DNA of 64,000 bases from Thiohalocapsa marina (GCF_008632335.1 NZ_VWXX01000004.1:186001-250000), one strand, 5' to 3'; positions 24,796 through 34,475 are shown, counted from the stretch's first letter. Numbers and translations: made by a program. The notes: generated from the sequence alone by a model not told the origin.

Positions 24796-26664
24796 ATGAG
24801 TCTTGATCTCATGCTGGTGCTCGGGCTGCTGATCGCCGCCGTCGCCATGTTCAGCCTCGGGCGGCCCCGCGCCGATGCCGTGGGCCTGTCCATGATGGTC
24901 GCGCTGCCCTTCACCGGTGTCATCGAGATGCGCGAGGCCCTTGCCGGCTTCAGCAACCCGAACATCATCCTGATCGCGGCCATGTTCGTGATCGGCGAGG
25001 GGCTTGCGCGCACCGGTATCGCCAAGGGGCTCGGCGACTGGCTGGTCGCCCGCGGCGGCAAGAGCGAGACGCGGCTGGTCGCCATGCTCATGCTCATGGT
25101 GGGCGCGCTGGGCTCGGTCATGTACTCCACGGGCGTGGTGGCCATCTTCATCCCGGTGGCGCTGCGCATCGCCCAGAGCACCGGCATGTCGCCGTCGCAG
25201 GTGCTGATGCCGCTGTCCTTTGCCGCCCTGATCAGCGGCATGCTGAGCCTGGTGGCGGCGGCGCCGAATCTGATCGTGAACTACGAGCTCGTGCGCACGG
25301 GCACCGAGGGCATGCACTTCTTCACCCTCACACCCATCGGCCTGCCCATCCTGCTGCTCGGCGTCGCCTACATGATGTTCGCCCGGCGCTGGCTGAAGGA
25401 TGACCGCACGGCTGGCGGCGCGAGCGGTCCAGCGGCGGGCAAGCAGGCCAGTCTCGGGGATTGGGTTGAGGCCTATGGCCTTGCGGACCGCGAGCTACGC
25501 GTGCGCGTGCGCCCGGGCTCACCGCTCATGGGTCAGCCCCTGAGCAGGATCCAGGGCCAGCTCGGGCTGGAAGCCGGGCTAGAGCCTCCTCCGCAGCCCG
25601 TCGTGCTGGCCATCGAGCGCAAGCGGCCCTTGCGCGCTGCTTTGATCGCGCCCGATGCCGCGACCGAGATCGCCGCCGGCGACATCCTGCTCATCGACAG
25701 CCCGACCCCGATCGCCGAGCCTGCTGCCCGGTGTCAGGCGCTTGGGCTCGAGCCCCTGCCGCTCTCGGGCGCCTACTTCACTGATCGGGCCCAAGAGGTC
25801 GGGATGGCCGAGGTCATGGTGCCCGCCGAGTCGCGCCTGCTGGGCAAGACGCTCGCTGAGCTGCGCCGGCTCAGTGCGCTCGATCTCAGCGTCATCGGGC
25901 TGCGTCGGGGCCAGACGGCCCATACCCCCGAGCAACTGCGCGAAGACCGCCTGCGGCCAGGCGATACGCTGCTGCTGGTCGGCCCCTGGAAGGCCATCAG
26001 CCAGCTGCGCGGCGACCGGCGCGACCTCATCGCCCTGAACCTGCCGAAGGAGTTCGACGAGGTGCTGCCGGCGGCCAGGCAGGCCCCCTTCGCCCTGCTG
26101 GCGCTGGCCGTCACCGTCGGTCTCATGGTGCTCGATCTGGTGCCGGCGGTGCAGGCCGCGCTCATCGGCTGTCTGCTCATGGGCCTGTTTCGCGTCATCG
26201 ATCTCGACAGCGCCTATCGCGCCATCAGCCTGCGCACCCTGGTGCTCATCGCGGGCATGCTGCCCTTCGGCATCGCGCTGGAGCGCACGGGCGGGATCGA
26301 TCTCGCGGCCACCACGCTGGTCGCGCTGCTTGGCGAGGCGGGGCCCTACGTCATCCTGGCCACGCTCTATCTGGTCACCGTCCTGATCGGCCTGTTCGTG
26401 GTCGCTGCCGCCAACGCGGTGCTCGTGATCCCGGTGGCCTTGGCCCTGGCCGCGGAGCTTGGCGCCTCGCCCTATCCCTTTGCGATCATGGTCGCGCTGG
26501 CGGCGTCTTCGGCCTTCATGACGCCCATCGCACCGCCGAACGCCATGGTCGCGACTGCGGGTAACTACCGGTTTGCAGACTACCTGCGCATCGGGCTGCC
26601 GTTCGTCCTGATCGTGATGAGCGTCTCTCTGGTGTTGGTGCCCTGGCTATTTCCATTTTATTAA
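24796..26664 (+). CDS. SLC13/DASS-family permease with two TrkA-C domains (second copy)
   Basis: A 622-residue paralogue of the permease at 950-2788: the same N-terminal helices (SLDLMLVLGLL), GFSNPNIILIAAMFVIGEGLART, a central pair of RCK_C-like domains and the same C-terminal helices. The Na+/substrate motifs differ: AAPN in place of TSSN and APPNA in place of SPVNT, so a Thr thought to bind Na+ or substrate in the family is lost in the second one. By position it is the likely importer for the acid that the CoA cassette activates. ATG 24796 gives the family N-terminus. Confidence 0.87.
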   Translation: MSLDLMLVLGLLIAAVAMFSLGRPRADAVGLSMMVALPFTGVIEMREALAGFSNPNIILIAAMFVIGEGLARTGIAKGLGDWLVARGGKSETRLVAMLMLMVGALGSVMYSTGVVAIFIPVALRIAQSTGMSPSQVLMPLSFAALISGMLSLVAAAPNLIVNYELVRTGTEGMHFFTLTPIGLPILLLGVAYMMFARRWLKDDRTAGGASGPAAGKQASLGDWVEAYGLADRELRVRVRPGSPLMGQPLSRIQGQLGLEAGLEPPPQPVVLAIERKRPLRAALIAPDAATEIAAGDILLIDSPTPIAEPAARCQALGLEPLPLSGAYFTDRAQEVGMAEVMVPAESRLLGKTLAELRRLSALDLSVIGLRRGQTAHTPEQLREDRLRPGDTLLLVGPWKAISQLRGDRRDLIALNLPKEFDEVLPAARQAPFALLALAVTVGLMVLDLVPAVQAALIGCLLMGLFRVIDLDSAYRAISLRTLVLIAGMLPFGIALERTGGIDLAATTLVALLGEAGPYVILATLYLVTVLIGLFVVAAANAVLVIPVALALAAELGASPYPFAIMVALAASSAFMTPIAPPNAMVATAGNYRFADYLRIGLPFVLIVMSVSLVLVPWLFPFY

Positions 26665-26808
26665 CAGATTCTTATAGGCGCATGTTGCGGTCGTCCCTGG
26701 TTGCCTCCCGATAGAAAGAGGCCCTAGACTGACTTGAGTCCCGTCGCCGTGAAGCAGCGGGACCACCATGGCAGACACCGCGCGCAGACAGACGAGGAAA
26801 GAGGTCGC

Positions 26809-28179
26809 ATGTCCCAAAGCCTTGTACGCTACTCGAAGGTCGTCGCCATCGTCGGCGATCTGCTCAAGATCTCGGTGCCGGCAGCAGCGGCGGCGGATGC
26901 CCAGGCCGTTGCCTACGGCGATCTGGGGCTGGTGGAAGACCCCGGCGGCTTCAAGTCCCTGGCGCGCGTGATCAAGCTCGAGGGTGAGCTGGTCTCGCTG
27001 CAGGTCTTCGCCGGGACCAAGGGGCTCACCACCCGTGCCTCGGTGCGCTTTTTCGGCCATCCCATGCGTGTCACCTACTCGGCCAACGTGCTCGGACGGG
27101 TCTTTCGCGGCGACGGCACCCCCTTCGATACCGGCCCGAGCCTGTCGCAGGACCCGAAGATCGAGATCGATGGCCCATCCGCCAACCCGGCCCGGCGCCT
27201 GCTCGCCTCGAAGATGGTGCGCACCGATGTGCCCATGATCGACATCTTCAACTCCCTGGTGGAGAGCCAGAAGATCCCGATCTTCTCGGTGGCCGGCGAG
27301 CCCTACAACGCCCTGCTTGCACGCATCGGCATACAGGCCGACGCCGACATCGTGGTCTTCGGCGGGCTGGGTATGATCTTCGATGACTATCACTACTTCG
27401 TGCGCCGCTTCGAGGACGCCGGCGTCTTCGCACGCACGGTGATGTTCGTCAACCTGGCCTCCGACCCGGTGGTGGAGCGGCTGCTGGTGCCGGACATGGC
27501 GCTGGCCGTGGCCGAGCGCTTTGCGGTGGAGGAAGGCAAGCGCGTGCTGGTGCTGCTGACCGACATGACCGCCTATGCCGATGCCATGAAGGAGGTGGGT
27601 ATCGCCATGGAGGCGGTGCCCTCCAACCGCGGCTACATGGGCGACCTCTATTCGCAGCTCGCGCGCCGCTACGAGAAGGCCGCCGACTTCAAGGACGGCG
27701 GCTCGCTGACCATACTGAGCGTCACCACCATGCCCGGCGGCGATGTCACGCACCCGGTGCCCGACAACACCGGCTATATCACCGAGGGCCAGTTCTATCT
27801 GCACGACCGCATGCTCGATCCCTTCGGCTCCCTCTCGCGCCTCAAGCAGCATGTGATCGGCAAGGTCACGCGCGAGGACCACGGCCAGATCATGAACACC
27901 ATGATCCGCTTCTATTCGAGCGCCCGCGATGCCGAGCAGAAGCAGGCTATGGCCTTCGACCTGTCGGAATTCGATCTGCGGCTGCTGAAGTTCGGCAAGC
28001 TGTTCCGCGAGCGATTCATGGACATCGACGTCAGCCTGCCGCTGGAGGCGGGTCTGGACCTCTGCTGGCAGACCCTGGCCGAGTGCTTTGCACGCGACGA
28101 GCTGCTGATGAAGGAGAGCCTCATGGACAAGTATCTGCCGCGGCTCGATGACGACGAGCGCCTGCCGACGGCGGCCTAA
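26809..28179 (+). CDS. ntpB: V-type ATP synthase/ATPase subunit B
   Basis: A 456-residue non-catalytic B subunit of the soluble head of a V-type (A/V) rotary ATPase. It shows the family opening VRYSKVVAIVGDLLKISVP, VRFFGHPMRVTYS, DMTAYADAMKEV and VPSNRGYMGDLYSQLARRYE, and lacks a Walker A lysine motif as B subunits do. ATG 26809 follows GAGG. It leads a seven-gene cluster B-D-I-K-E-DUF2764-A. Length is normal. Confidence 0.92.
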   Translation: MSQSLVRYSKVVAIVGDLLKISVPAAAAADAQAVAYGDLGLVEDPGGFKSLARVIKLEGELVSLQVFAGTKGLTTRASVRFFGHPMRVTYSANVLGRVFRGDGTPFDTGPSLSQDPKIEIDGPSANPARRLLASKMVRTDVPMIDIFNSLVESQKIPIFSVAGEPYNALLARIGIQADADIVVFGGLGMIFDDYHYFVRRFEDAGVFARTVMFVNLASDPVVERLLVPDMALAVAERFAVEEGKRVLVLLTDMTAYADAMKEVGIAMEAVPSNRGYMGDLYSQLARRYEKAADFKDGGSLTILSVTTMPGGDVTHPVPDNTGYITEGQFYLHDRMLDPFGSLSRLKQHVIGKVTREDHGQIMNTMIRFYSSARDAEQKQAMAFDLSEFDLRLLKFGKLFRERFMDIDVSLPLEAGLDLCWQTLAECFARDELLMKESLMDKYLPRLDDDERLPTAA

Positions 28180-28230
28180 GGCGGCCCTAACGCGGCCCCA
28201 ACGCCGTCCTAACGCAAGCGGATCAACACC

Positions 28231-28836
28231 ATGTCGCGCGTCAGCCTCAGCAAGACCTCGCTCGCCAAGCAGAACCAGGCGCTGCGCACCTACGAGCGCT
28301 TCCTGCCCTCGCTCGACCTCAAGCGCCGCCAGCTCATGGCCGAGCGCGCCAAGGAGGTGGCCGCGCAGCAGCAGACCCGCCAGCGCATCGCGGCGCTGCG
28401 CGAGCGCGTGCGCGAGACCCTGCCCATGCTCGCCAATACCGAGGTACCGCTCGACGACCTGGTACGTCTGCGCGGGCTGCGGCTTGGGGAGGAGAACGTC
28501 CTCGGGGCCCGTCTGCCGCGGCTGGAGGAGATCGATATCCAGTTAGCCGACTACGGCCTCCTCGGCAAGCCGCACTGGGTCGACACCCTGGTGGAGCTGC
28601 TCGCCGAGATGCTGCGCCTGCGCGTGGAGGAGGACCTGCACGATCAGCGCATCGCCGTGCTGGATGCGGCCGTGCGCAAGGTCACCCAGCGCGTGAACCT
28701 GTTCGACAAGGTCCTGATCCCGCGCACGCGCGACAACATCAAGCGCATCCGCGTCTACCTCTCCGACGCCGAGCGCGCGGCCATCGTGCGCTCGAAGATC
28801 GCCAAGAACAAACGCCTGCGGGAGTCCCTCGCATGA
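28231..28836 (+). CDS. ntpD: V-type ATP synthase/ATPase subunit D (central stalk)
   Basis: A 201-residue coiled-coil rotor-shaft subunit. The typical start SKTSLAKQNQALRTYERFLPSLDLKR and a long basic, charged C-terminal helix with RTRDNIKRIRVYLSDAERAAIVRSK (in pieces) are present. It should connect the A3B3 head to the membrane ring. The following gene starts four bases before its stop. Confidence 0.9.
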   Translation: MSRVSLSKTSLAKQNQALRTYERFLPSLDLKRRQLMAERAKEVAAQQQTRQRIAALRERVRETLPMLANTEVPLDDLVRLRGLRLGEENVLGARLPRLEEIDIQLADYGLLGKPHWVDTLVELLAEMLRLRVEEDLHDQRIAVLDAAVRKVTQRVNLFDKVLIPRTRDNIKRIRVYLSDAERAAIVRSKIAKNKRLRESLA

Positions 28837-30638
28837 GTATCCTGAGCTTGAACCGCCTGACCGTCGCCGGTCTCGCGGGCGACAAGGACGCGGTGCTCCA
28901 GGCGCTGCAGGACCTGGGCTGTCTGCACCTGATCCCGCTGCGCCCGGCCCCGCGCGAGCCCGAGAAGGAGCCCAGCGGCCACGCGGTGGAGGCCTTGCAG
29001 GCCCTGCGCTATCTGCAGGACGTGCGCGACAAGCGTCGACAGGTGCGCGATGCGGCCGGCTTCGACCTGGAGGCGACGGTTCGCGCCGTGCTGGCGAATC
29101 AGCAGCGCCGGCGCGAGGTCAGCGACCGACGCGATGCCCTGGCCGTGCGTGCCGCGGAGCTCGAGCCCTGGGGCGATTTCCGCCTGCCGCCCGAGGCCGA
29201 CCTGGCCGGGCGCAAGCTCTGGTTCTATATCCTGCCCCGGCGCCAGCTGTCTCAGCTGGAGGGGCTGGAGCTGCCCTGGCAGGTGGTGCATCGCGACAAT
29301 CGCCATGCCTGGGTGGTGGTGATCCATGCCGAGGAGCCGCCGCGCGACGCCCTGCCCGTGCCGCGCACCAAGACCGGCGCCCTGAGCCTGTCGGAGGTGC
29401 GCCGCCGGCTCGAGGCCGCCGAGCTGGAGATGGAAGAGGTCCAGGCCGAACATCAGGCGCTGACCCGCTGGATCTTCCTGCTCTCTAGCCATCTCGCCGA
29501 GGCGGAGGATCAGGCACAGCTGCTCCAGGCGCATGCCCAGACGCGCGACGAGGACAGCCTGTTCCTGGTCCAGGGCTGGGCACCCGATGCCGCGCTGGAG
29601 CCCGTGCAGGCGCTGACCGATGCGCGCGGACTGGCCCTGCTCGTGGAGCCGGCCAATCCCGAGGATGCGCCGCCGACGCTGCTGGACAACCCGCCAGCCA
29701 TCGCCGCCGGCCAGGACCTGGTGGCCTTCTATCAGGTGCCGGCCTACGACGCCTGGGACCCCTCGCGCGTGCTCTTCTTCTCGTTCGCGGCCTTCTTCGC
29801 CATGATCCTGTCCGACGCGGGCTATGCCCTGCTGCTGGGCATCCTGCTGTTGCTCTACTGGGGTCGGCTCGGGCGCAGCGAGCTCGGGCAGCGCATGCGC
29901 GTCCTCTCCGCCACCCTGGTCGGCACCTCCACGCTCTGGGGCGTGCTGGTGGGCAGCTATTTCGGCTTCGCGCCCGCGCCCGAGGGCGTCCTGGGGCAAC
30001 TGCACCTGCTCGACCTCAACGACTTCGGCACCATGATGCGGATCTCGGTGGGAATCGGCGTGGCGCATCTGATCATGGCCAATCTGGAGATGGCCGGGGC
30101 GCAGCGTGGGCGCGCCGCCGGGCGCGTGGCCATCGGCTGGATCGCTGTCATGCTCGGCGCCTTCTCCCTCTGGATCACCCAGGGCGCGGCGGTTCCGGAG
30201 TGGGTGCCGGTGACGGCCCAGGCATTGATGGGAGTCGGCTTCGCGGTGGTGCTGCTGCTCGGCAGCGATCGGCGCATCGATGGCGTCAAGGCCTTCTTTC
30301 TGCGCATCTTCGACGGCCTGAGCAGTCTGGCCAGGGTCACTCAGGCCTTCGGTGATGTCCTGTCCTATCTGCGCCTGTTCGCCCTCGGACTCGCCTCGGC
30401 CTCCATGGCCATGACCTTCAACGGCCTCGCGCGCGACGCCGCCACCGAGCTGCCCGGCATCGGCCTGCTGCTGGCCATCCTGATCCTCCTCGCGGGACAT
30501 ACGCTCAATCTGCTGCTCGGGCTCATGAGCGGTGTCGTGCACGGACTGCGCCTCAACTTCATCGAGTTCTACAACTGGGCGCTGGCCGGCGAGGGCTATC
30601 CCTTCAAACCCTTCAAACGGACGGAGTTGCGTGAATGA
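28833..30638 (+). CDS. ntpI: V-type ATP synthase/ATPase subunit I (subunit a equivalent)
   Basis: A 601-residue stator and ion-channel subunit. The first 320 residues are soluble and rich in Arg, Glu and coiled-coil; the last 280 make seven or so helices, starting near FYQVPAYDAWDPSRVLFFSF. The essential arginine for ion translocation is likely the Arg in LSYLRLFALGLASASMA, near residue 513. ATGA overlap with subunit D, and its stop overlaps subunit K. Confidence 0.9.
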   Translation: MSILSLNRLTVAGLAGDKDAVLQALQDLGCLHLIPLRPAPREPEKEPSGHAVEALQALRYLQDVRDKRRQVRDAAGFDLEATVRAVLANQQRRREVSDRRDALAVRAAELEPWGDFRLPPEADLAGRKLWFYILPRRQLSQLEGLELPWQVVHRDNRHAWVVVIHAEEPPRDALPVPRTKTGALSLSEVRRRLEAAELEMEEVQAEHQALTRWIFLLSSHLAEAEDQAQLLQAHAQTRDEDSLFLVQGWAPDAALEPVQALTDARGLALLVEPANPEDAPPTLLDNPPAIAAGQDLVAFYQVPAYDAWDPSRVLFFSFAAFFAMILSDAGYALLLGILLLLYWGRLGRSELGQRMRVLSATLVGTSTLWGVLVGSYFGFAPAPEGVLGQLHLLDLNDFGTMMRISVGIGVAHLIMANLEMAGAQRGRAAGRVAIGWIAVMLGAFSLWITQGAAVPEWVPVTAQALMGVGFAVVLLLGSDRRIDGVKAFFLRIFDGLSSLARVTQAFGDVLSYLRLFALGLASASMAMTFNGLARDAATELPGIGLLLAILILLAGHTLNLLLGLMSGVVHGLRLNFIEFYNWALAGEGYPFKPFKRTELRE

Positions 30639-31081
30639 ATGAATTTGTCGTTGCACTCGGCTGGGCCGGACTCTTCGCCCCCATGGCCCTGGGCGCCATG
30701 GGCAGCGTCATCGGCTGCGCCGTGGCCGGACAGGCGGCCATCGGTGCCATGGTGGACACCGAATCCGGCTACGGGCGCTATATCGGCGTCTCGGTCATGC
30801 CTTCATCGCAGGTCATCTATGGCATCGTCGTCATGTTCAGCCTGCAGCGCGACGTGACCCCGGAGACGGCGCCGGCGCTGTTCGGCATCGGCATTCTCGC
30901 GGGACTCGCGCTGCTGGTCTCGGCCATGCGTCAGGGACAGGCCTGCGCCTCGGCGATCCATGCGAGCAAGACCAAGCCCGAGATCTTCGGTCTGTCCCTG
31001 GCGCCGGCGGCCATTGTCGAGGGCTTTGCGGTCTTCGCCTTCGTCTTCGCGCTGGTGCTGGCGGGAGGCATTCCGGGATGA
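30635..31081 (+). CDS. ntpK: V-type ATP synthase/ATPase subunit K (rotor ring proteolipid)
   Basis: A 148-residue double-hairpin proteolipid with four helices. The ion-binding carboxylate is Glu129 in the last helix (APAAIVEGFAVFAF). The second helix has PSSQVIYG at residues 56-63, comparable with the PGTQ stretch that binds Na+ in the Enterococcus hirae ring, so a Na+-type site is plausible but unproved. Overlaps subunit I and subunit E by four bases on each side. Confidence 0.9.
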   Translation: MNEFVVALGWAGLFAPMALGAMGSVIGCAVAGQAAIGAMVDTESGYGRYIGVSVMPSSQVIYGIVVMFSLQRDVTPETAPALFGIGILAGLALLVSAMRQGQACASAIHASKTKPEIFGLSLAPAAIVEGFAVFAFVFALVLAGGIPG

Positions 31082-31821
31082 GCAATGCCGCCAGAATTGA
31101 TAGTGGCAAAAGCGACGATGGCAGAAGTGACCGGGGCACGCCGGGCGGGCACGCCTCCTCGGGCGTCGAGGCCCTGATCGAGCGCCTGCGCGACGAGGGG
31201 GTCCAGGTCGGTCGCAATGCCGCCGAGCGCATCGAGGCCGAGGCCCACCACGAGGCGGCGCGGATCCTGCGCGAGGCCGAGACGCGCGCAAAACAGATCC
31301 GCGAGACCGCCCGGCAGGAGGCCGAGGCGCTGCAGAAGGGCGGCGAGGAGGCCTTGCGCCTGGCCATGCGCGACACGGTACTGCGTCTCAAGGCCGACCT
31401 GGCGGACCGCTTCAGCGACGAGGTGCGGCGCCTCATCGCGGCCAAGATGGAGCAGGAGGCCTTTCTGGAGCGTCTGATCCTGGAGGTGGCGGCCCAGGCG
31501 CGGGCGCAGGCCGGCGTCGAAACCGGTCAGGCGGTGGAGGTCGCGCTGCCACGGGCGCTGGTGGGGCCGGAGGAGCTGCGGCGCAACCCGCTGGAACTGC
31601 GCGAGGGCTCGCTGTCGCACTTCGTGCTGTCGCTGGCCGGCAACGTCCTCGCCGAGGGCGTGACCTTCGGCGTCTCGGCCGATCCGAACGGGCGTGGCAT
31701 CCAGCTTTCCCTGGTGGGCCAGGAGGTCCGGATCGACCTGACCGACGAGACCGTGGCGGCGACACTGCTGGCGCACCTGCAGCCGCGCTTTCGCGCCATC
31801 CTCGAAGGCATGGTCAAGTAA
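31078..31821 (+). CDS. ntpE: V-type ATP synthase/ATPase subunit E (peripheral stalk)
   Basis: A 247-residue peripheral-stalk subunit. A Ser/Gly-rich 25-residue N-terminal tail precedes a long charged helix (about 30-110) with EAHHEAARILREAETRAKQI, followed by a globular C-terminal domain that binds the head. It starts in an ATGA overlap with subunit K. No separate gene for subunit G/H (partner helix of E) is seen in the cluster. Confidence 0.85.
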   Translation: MSNAARIDSGKSDDGRSDRGTPGGHASSGVEALIERLRDEGVQVGRNAAERIEAEAHHEAARILREAETRAKQIRETARQEAEALQKGGEEALRLAMRDTVLRLKADLADRFSDEVRRLIAAKMEQEAFLERLILEVAAQARAQAGVETGQAVEVALPRALVGPEELRRNPLELREGSLSHFVLSLAGNVLAEGVTFGVSADPNGRGIQLSLVGQEVRIDLTDETVAATLLAHLQPRFRAILEGMVK

Positions 31822-31836
31822 GGGAGTGCAGAGACC

Positions 31837-32511
31837 TTGGCCCACTCCGACCGCTATGCGATGCTGCTGAGCGCGCTGCCCTACCATGGGCCGCTGTTCG
31901 GCGCGACCCAGACACCGCTGTCGCGCTTCCGTCTGAACCAGCGCCTGGCGCTGCTCGCCGAGGAGGAACTGCGCTGCCTGGAGGATGCGCGCCGCCTGCT
32001 CGAGTGGGCGCAGCAGCCGCCGGGGCGCCCGGATGCGCAGGCCGTGCGCGAGGCGCAGGGCGTGATCGAGGGCATGAGCAACGGCTTCGTGCGCGAGCTC
32101 GTGACCTGGCGCCTGGAGATGCGCACCCTGGTTGCGGCCATGCGCCACCGCCATCGCGGCGAGGCCGCACCGCGGGAGCGTCATTGGGGCTTCGGCCGCT
32201 GGGTCGGACACCTCATGCGCCACTGGAACGAGCCCGCCTTCGGCCTCGAGCGCGCCTTTCCATGGCTGCCCGAGGCCGAGCGGCACCTGCGCACCGGTGC
32301 CGCCGCCGAGCTGGAACGCCTGCTGCTTGGTGTCGTCTGGGACCGCCTGGAGCGGCTCAGCGATGGTCATTATCTCGACTTCGAGGCGATCGTGATCTAT
32401 GTCCTGCGCTGGGATCTGATCGCACGCTGGACCACCTACGACGGCGAGCACGCGCTGCAACGCTTCGATGCGCTCGTCGAGCGCGTCTCCATTCCACAGG
32501 CCGGGCGTTAG
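31837..32511 (+). CDS. V-type ATPase-associated DUF2764 protein (probable subunit C stand-in)
   Basis: A 224-residue mostly helical protein of the DUF2764 kind, found in the V-type ATPase operons of bacteria such as Chlamydia between subunits E and A. It opens with YAMLLSALPYHGPLFGA and ends with a YLDFEAIVIYVLRWDLIARW stretch. By place and size it may do the work of subunit C, which links the stalk to the ring. Translation probably starts at TTG 31837, with GGGAG about ten bases upstream; ATG 31861 is possible. Identification rests on position and phrase similarity. Confidence 0.75.
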   Translation: MAHSDRYAMLLSALPYHGPLFGATQTPLSRFRLNQRLALLAEEELRCLEDARRLLEWAQQPPGRPDAQAVREAQGVIEGMSNGFVRELVTWRLEMRTLVAAMRHRHRGEAAPRERHWGFGRWVGHLMRHWNEPAFGLERAFPWLPEAERHLRTGAAAELERLLLGVVWDRLERLSDGHYLDFEAIVIYVLRWDLIARWTTYDGEHALQRFDALVERVSIPQAGR

Positions 32512-32541
32512 GCCCGGCCCCGATCACAGGATCTGTCCAAG

Positions 32542-34398
32542 ATGTCCGAGGATGCAGCCATGACACCGTCCGAGACCGGACGCCGGGACGCGCCTGCCCG
32601 CGTGGTCGCGGTGCAGGAAAGTCTCGCCACCATCGAGGCCGGCTGGGAGGGCGGGCAGCGCCGGGCGCTGAAGAAAAACGAGGTGGTGCTGATCCTGCCG
32701 CACCGCCAGGCACCCGACGGCCGTCAGGAGCGCCTGAAGGCCGAGGTACTGCGCGTGCGCGGCGACCTGGCGGATGTGCAGGTGTTCGAGGACACGCGCG
32801 CCGTCGCCATCGGCGACCCGGTGGAGCAGACCGGCGAGATGCTCTCGGTGATCCTCGGCCCCGGCCTGCTCGGCCAGGTCTTCGACGGCCTGCAGAGCCC
32901 CCTCGACAAGGTGGCCCTGGAGCATGGCGTGTTCCTGCCCCGCGGCGTCGATCTGCCGCCGCTCGATTGCGAGCGCCGCTGGTCTTTCGTGCCGGCGGTG
33001 CAGCATGGGGCGCGTCTGCGCGCGGGCGGCGTGCTTGGCACCGTTGCCGAGGGCCGCTTCACGCACAAGATCATGGTGCCCTTCGATGCGGCCGGCGAGG
33101 TGGAGGTCACCTGGATCCAGGAGGGCAGCGTGACCCTGGACACACCGGTCGCGCGCATCCGCGACCAGCAGGGCCAGGAGCGCTCGCTGGATCTGAAACA
33201 ACGCTGGCCCGTGCGGCGCGCGCTGACCGAGCACATGCTGCGCGAGCGCACGGTGGAACGGCTCTATCCGAACGAGCCCATGACCACCACCATGCGTATC
33301 GTCGATACCTTCTTCCCGGTGGCGCGCGGCGGAACTGCGTGTATCCCTGGTCCGTTCGGCGCGGGCAAGACGGTGCTGCAGCATGCCCTTGCAAAGCATT
33401 CCGACGTCGACATCGTGTTAGTGGTGGCCTGCGGCGAGCGCGCGGGCGAGGTGGTGGAAACCATCCAGGAGTTTCCGCGCATCACCGACCCGCACACGGG
33501 CGGCTCGCTCATGGACCGCACCCTGATCATCTGCAACACGTCATCCATGCCGGTCGCGGCGCGCGAGGCGTCCATCTACACCGGCATCACCATCGGCGAG
33601 TATTACCGCCAGATGGGCTACCACGTGTTGCTGCTGGCCGACTCCACCTCGCGCTGGGCCCAGGCCATGCGCGAGACCTCGGGGCGGCTGGAAGAGATCC
33701 CGGGCGAGGAGGCCTTCCCGGCCTATCTGGAGTCGGCCATCCGCAGTGTCTACGAGCGCGCCGGTCTCATCCGTACCGCCGATGGCAGCCAGGGTAGCCT
33801 GACCATGATCGGCACCGTTTCGCCGGCCGGCGGCAACTTCGAGGAGCCGGTGACCCAGGGCACCCTGAGCACGGTCAAGAGCTTTCTGGGGCTCTCCTAC
33901 GACCGGGCCTACCGGCGCTTCTACCCAGCCATCGACCCGCTGATCTCCTGGTCGCGCTACCTGGAGCAGTTGTCCGACTGGTACGCCCAGCACCTCGATC
34001 CGGCCTGGACCGAGCGGGTCGAGGTACTCAAGCAGCTCCTGGTGCGCGGCGATTCCGTGCAGCAGATGATGCAGGTCACCGGCGAAGAGGGTATAACAAC
34101 CGAGGATTATGTGGTTTATCAGAAGGCGCTCTGTCTCGACATGGTCTTCCTGCAGCAGGATGCCTTCGACGCGGTCGACGCCTCGGTGCCCATGGAGCGC
34201 CAGAAGCTCGTGCTTGATCGGCTCTGGTCGATCCTGGAGCAGAATGACAACTACCCGGACAAGGAGGCGGTACGGCAGCATTTCAACCGGCTTATCGGGC
34301 TGTTCAAGAACTTCCATTACGCAGCGAGTGCATCGCCGGATTATCAGCGTCTGCTCGACGAGATCGATGTACTGATCCGTTCCGGTGGCCGGGCGTAA
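32542..34398 (+). CDS. ntpA: V-type ATP synthase/ATPase catalytic subunit A
   Basis: A 618-residue catalytic head subunit. It has the Walker A motif GPFGAGKTV near residue 270, the Walker B region VLLLADSTSRWAQAMRE, the non-homologous bulge domain of V-type A subunits (about 110-190) and a helical C-terminal domain. Together with B, D, E, I and K it should make an ion-pumping or ATP-making rotary enzyme. It is the last ATPase gene; two membrane or periplasmic unknowns follow in the same direction. No gene for subunit F is present. Confidence 0.93.
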   Translation: MSEDAAMTPSETGRRDAPARVVAVQESLATIEAGWEGGQRRALKKNEVVLILPHRQAPDGRQERLKAEVLRVRGDLADVQVFEDTRAVAIGDPVEQTGEMLSVILGPGLLGQVFDGLQSPLDKVALEHGVFLPRGVDLPPLDCERRWSFVPAVQHGARLRAGGVLGTVAEGRFTHKIMVPFDAAGEVEVTWIQEGSVTLDTPVARIRDQQGQERSLDLKQRWPVRRALTEHMLRERTVERLYPNEPMTTTMRIVDTFFPVARGGTACIPGPFGAGKTVLQHALAKHSDVDIVLVVACGERAGEVVETIQEFPRITDPHTGGSLMDRTLIICNTSSMPVAAREASIYTGITIGEYYRQMGYHVLLLADSTSRWAQAMRETSGRLEEIPGEEAFPAYLESAIRSVYERAGLIRTADGSQGSLTMIGTVSPAGGNFEEPVTQGTLSTVKSFLGLSYDRAYRRFYPAIDPLISWSRYLEQLSDWYAQHLDPAWTERVEVLKQLLVRGDSVQQMMQVTGEEGITTEDYVVYQKALCLDMVFLQQDAFDAVDASVPMERQKLVLDRLWSILEQNDNYPDKEAVRQHFNRLIGLFKNFHYAASASPDYQRLLDEIDVLIRSGGRA

Positions 34399-34475
34399 AA
34401 TCGAACGACGTGACACGCCCGTACCCATGTTTCTGTCGCTGAGTTCAATCAACTCTTGCTGAGGGTCTATCAATC

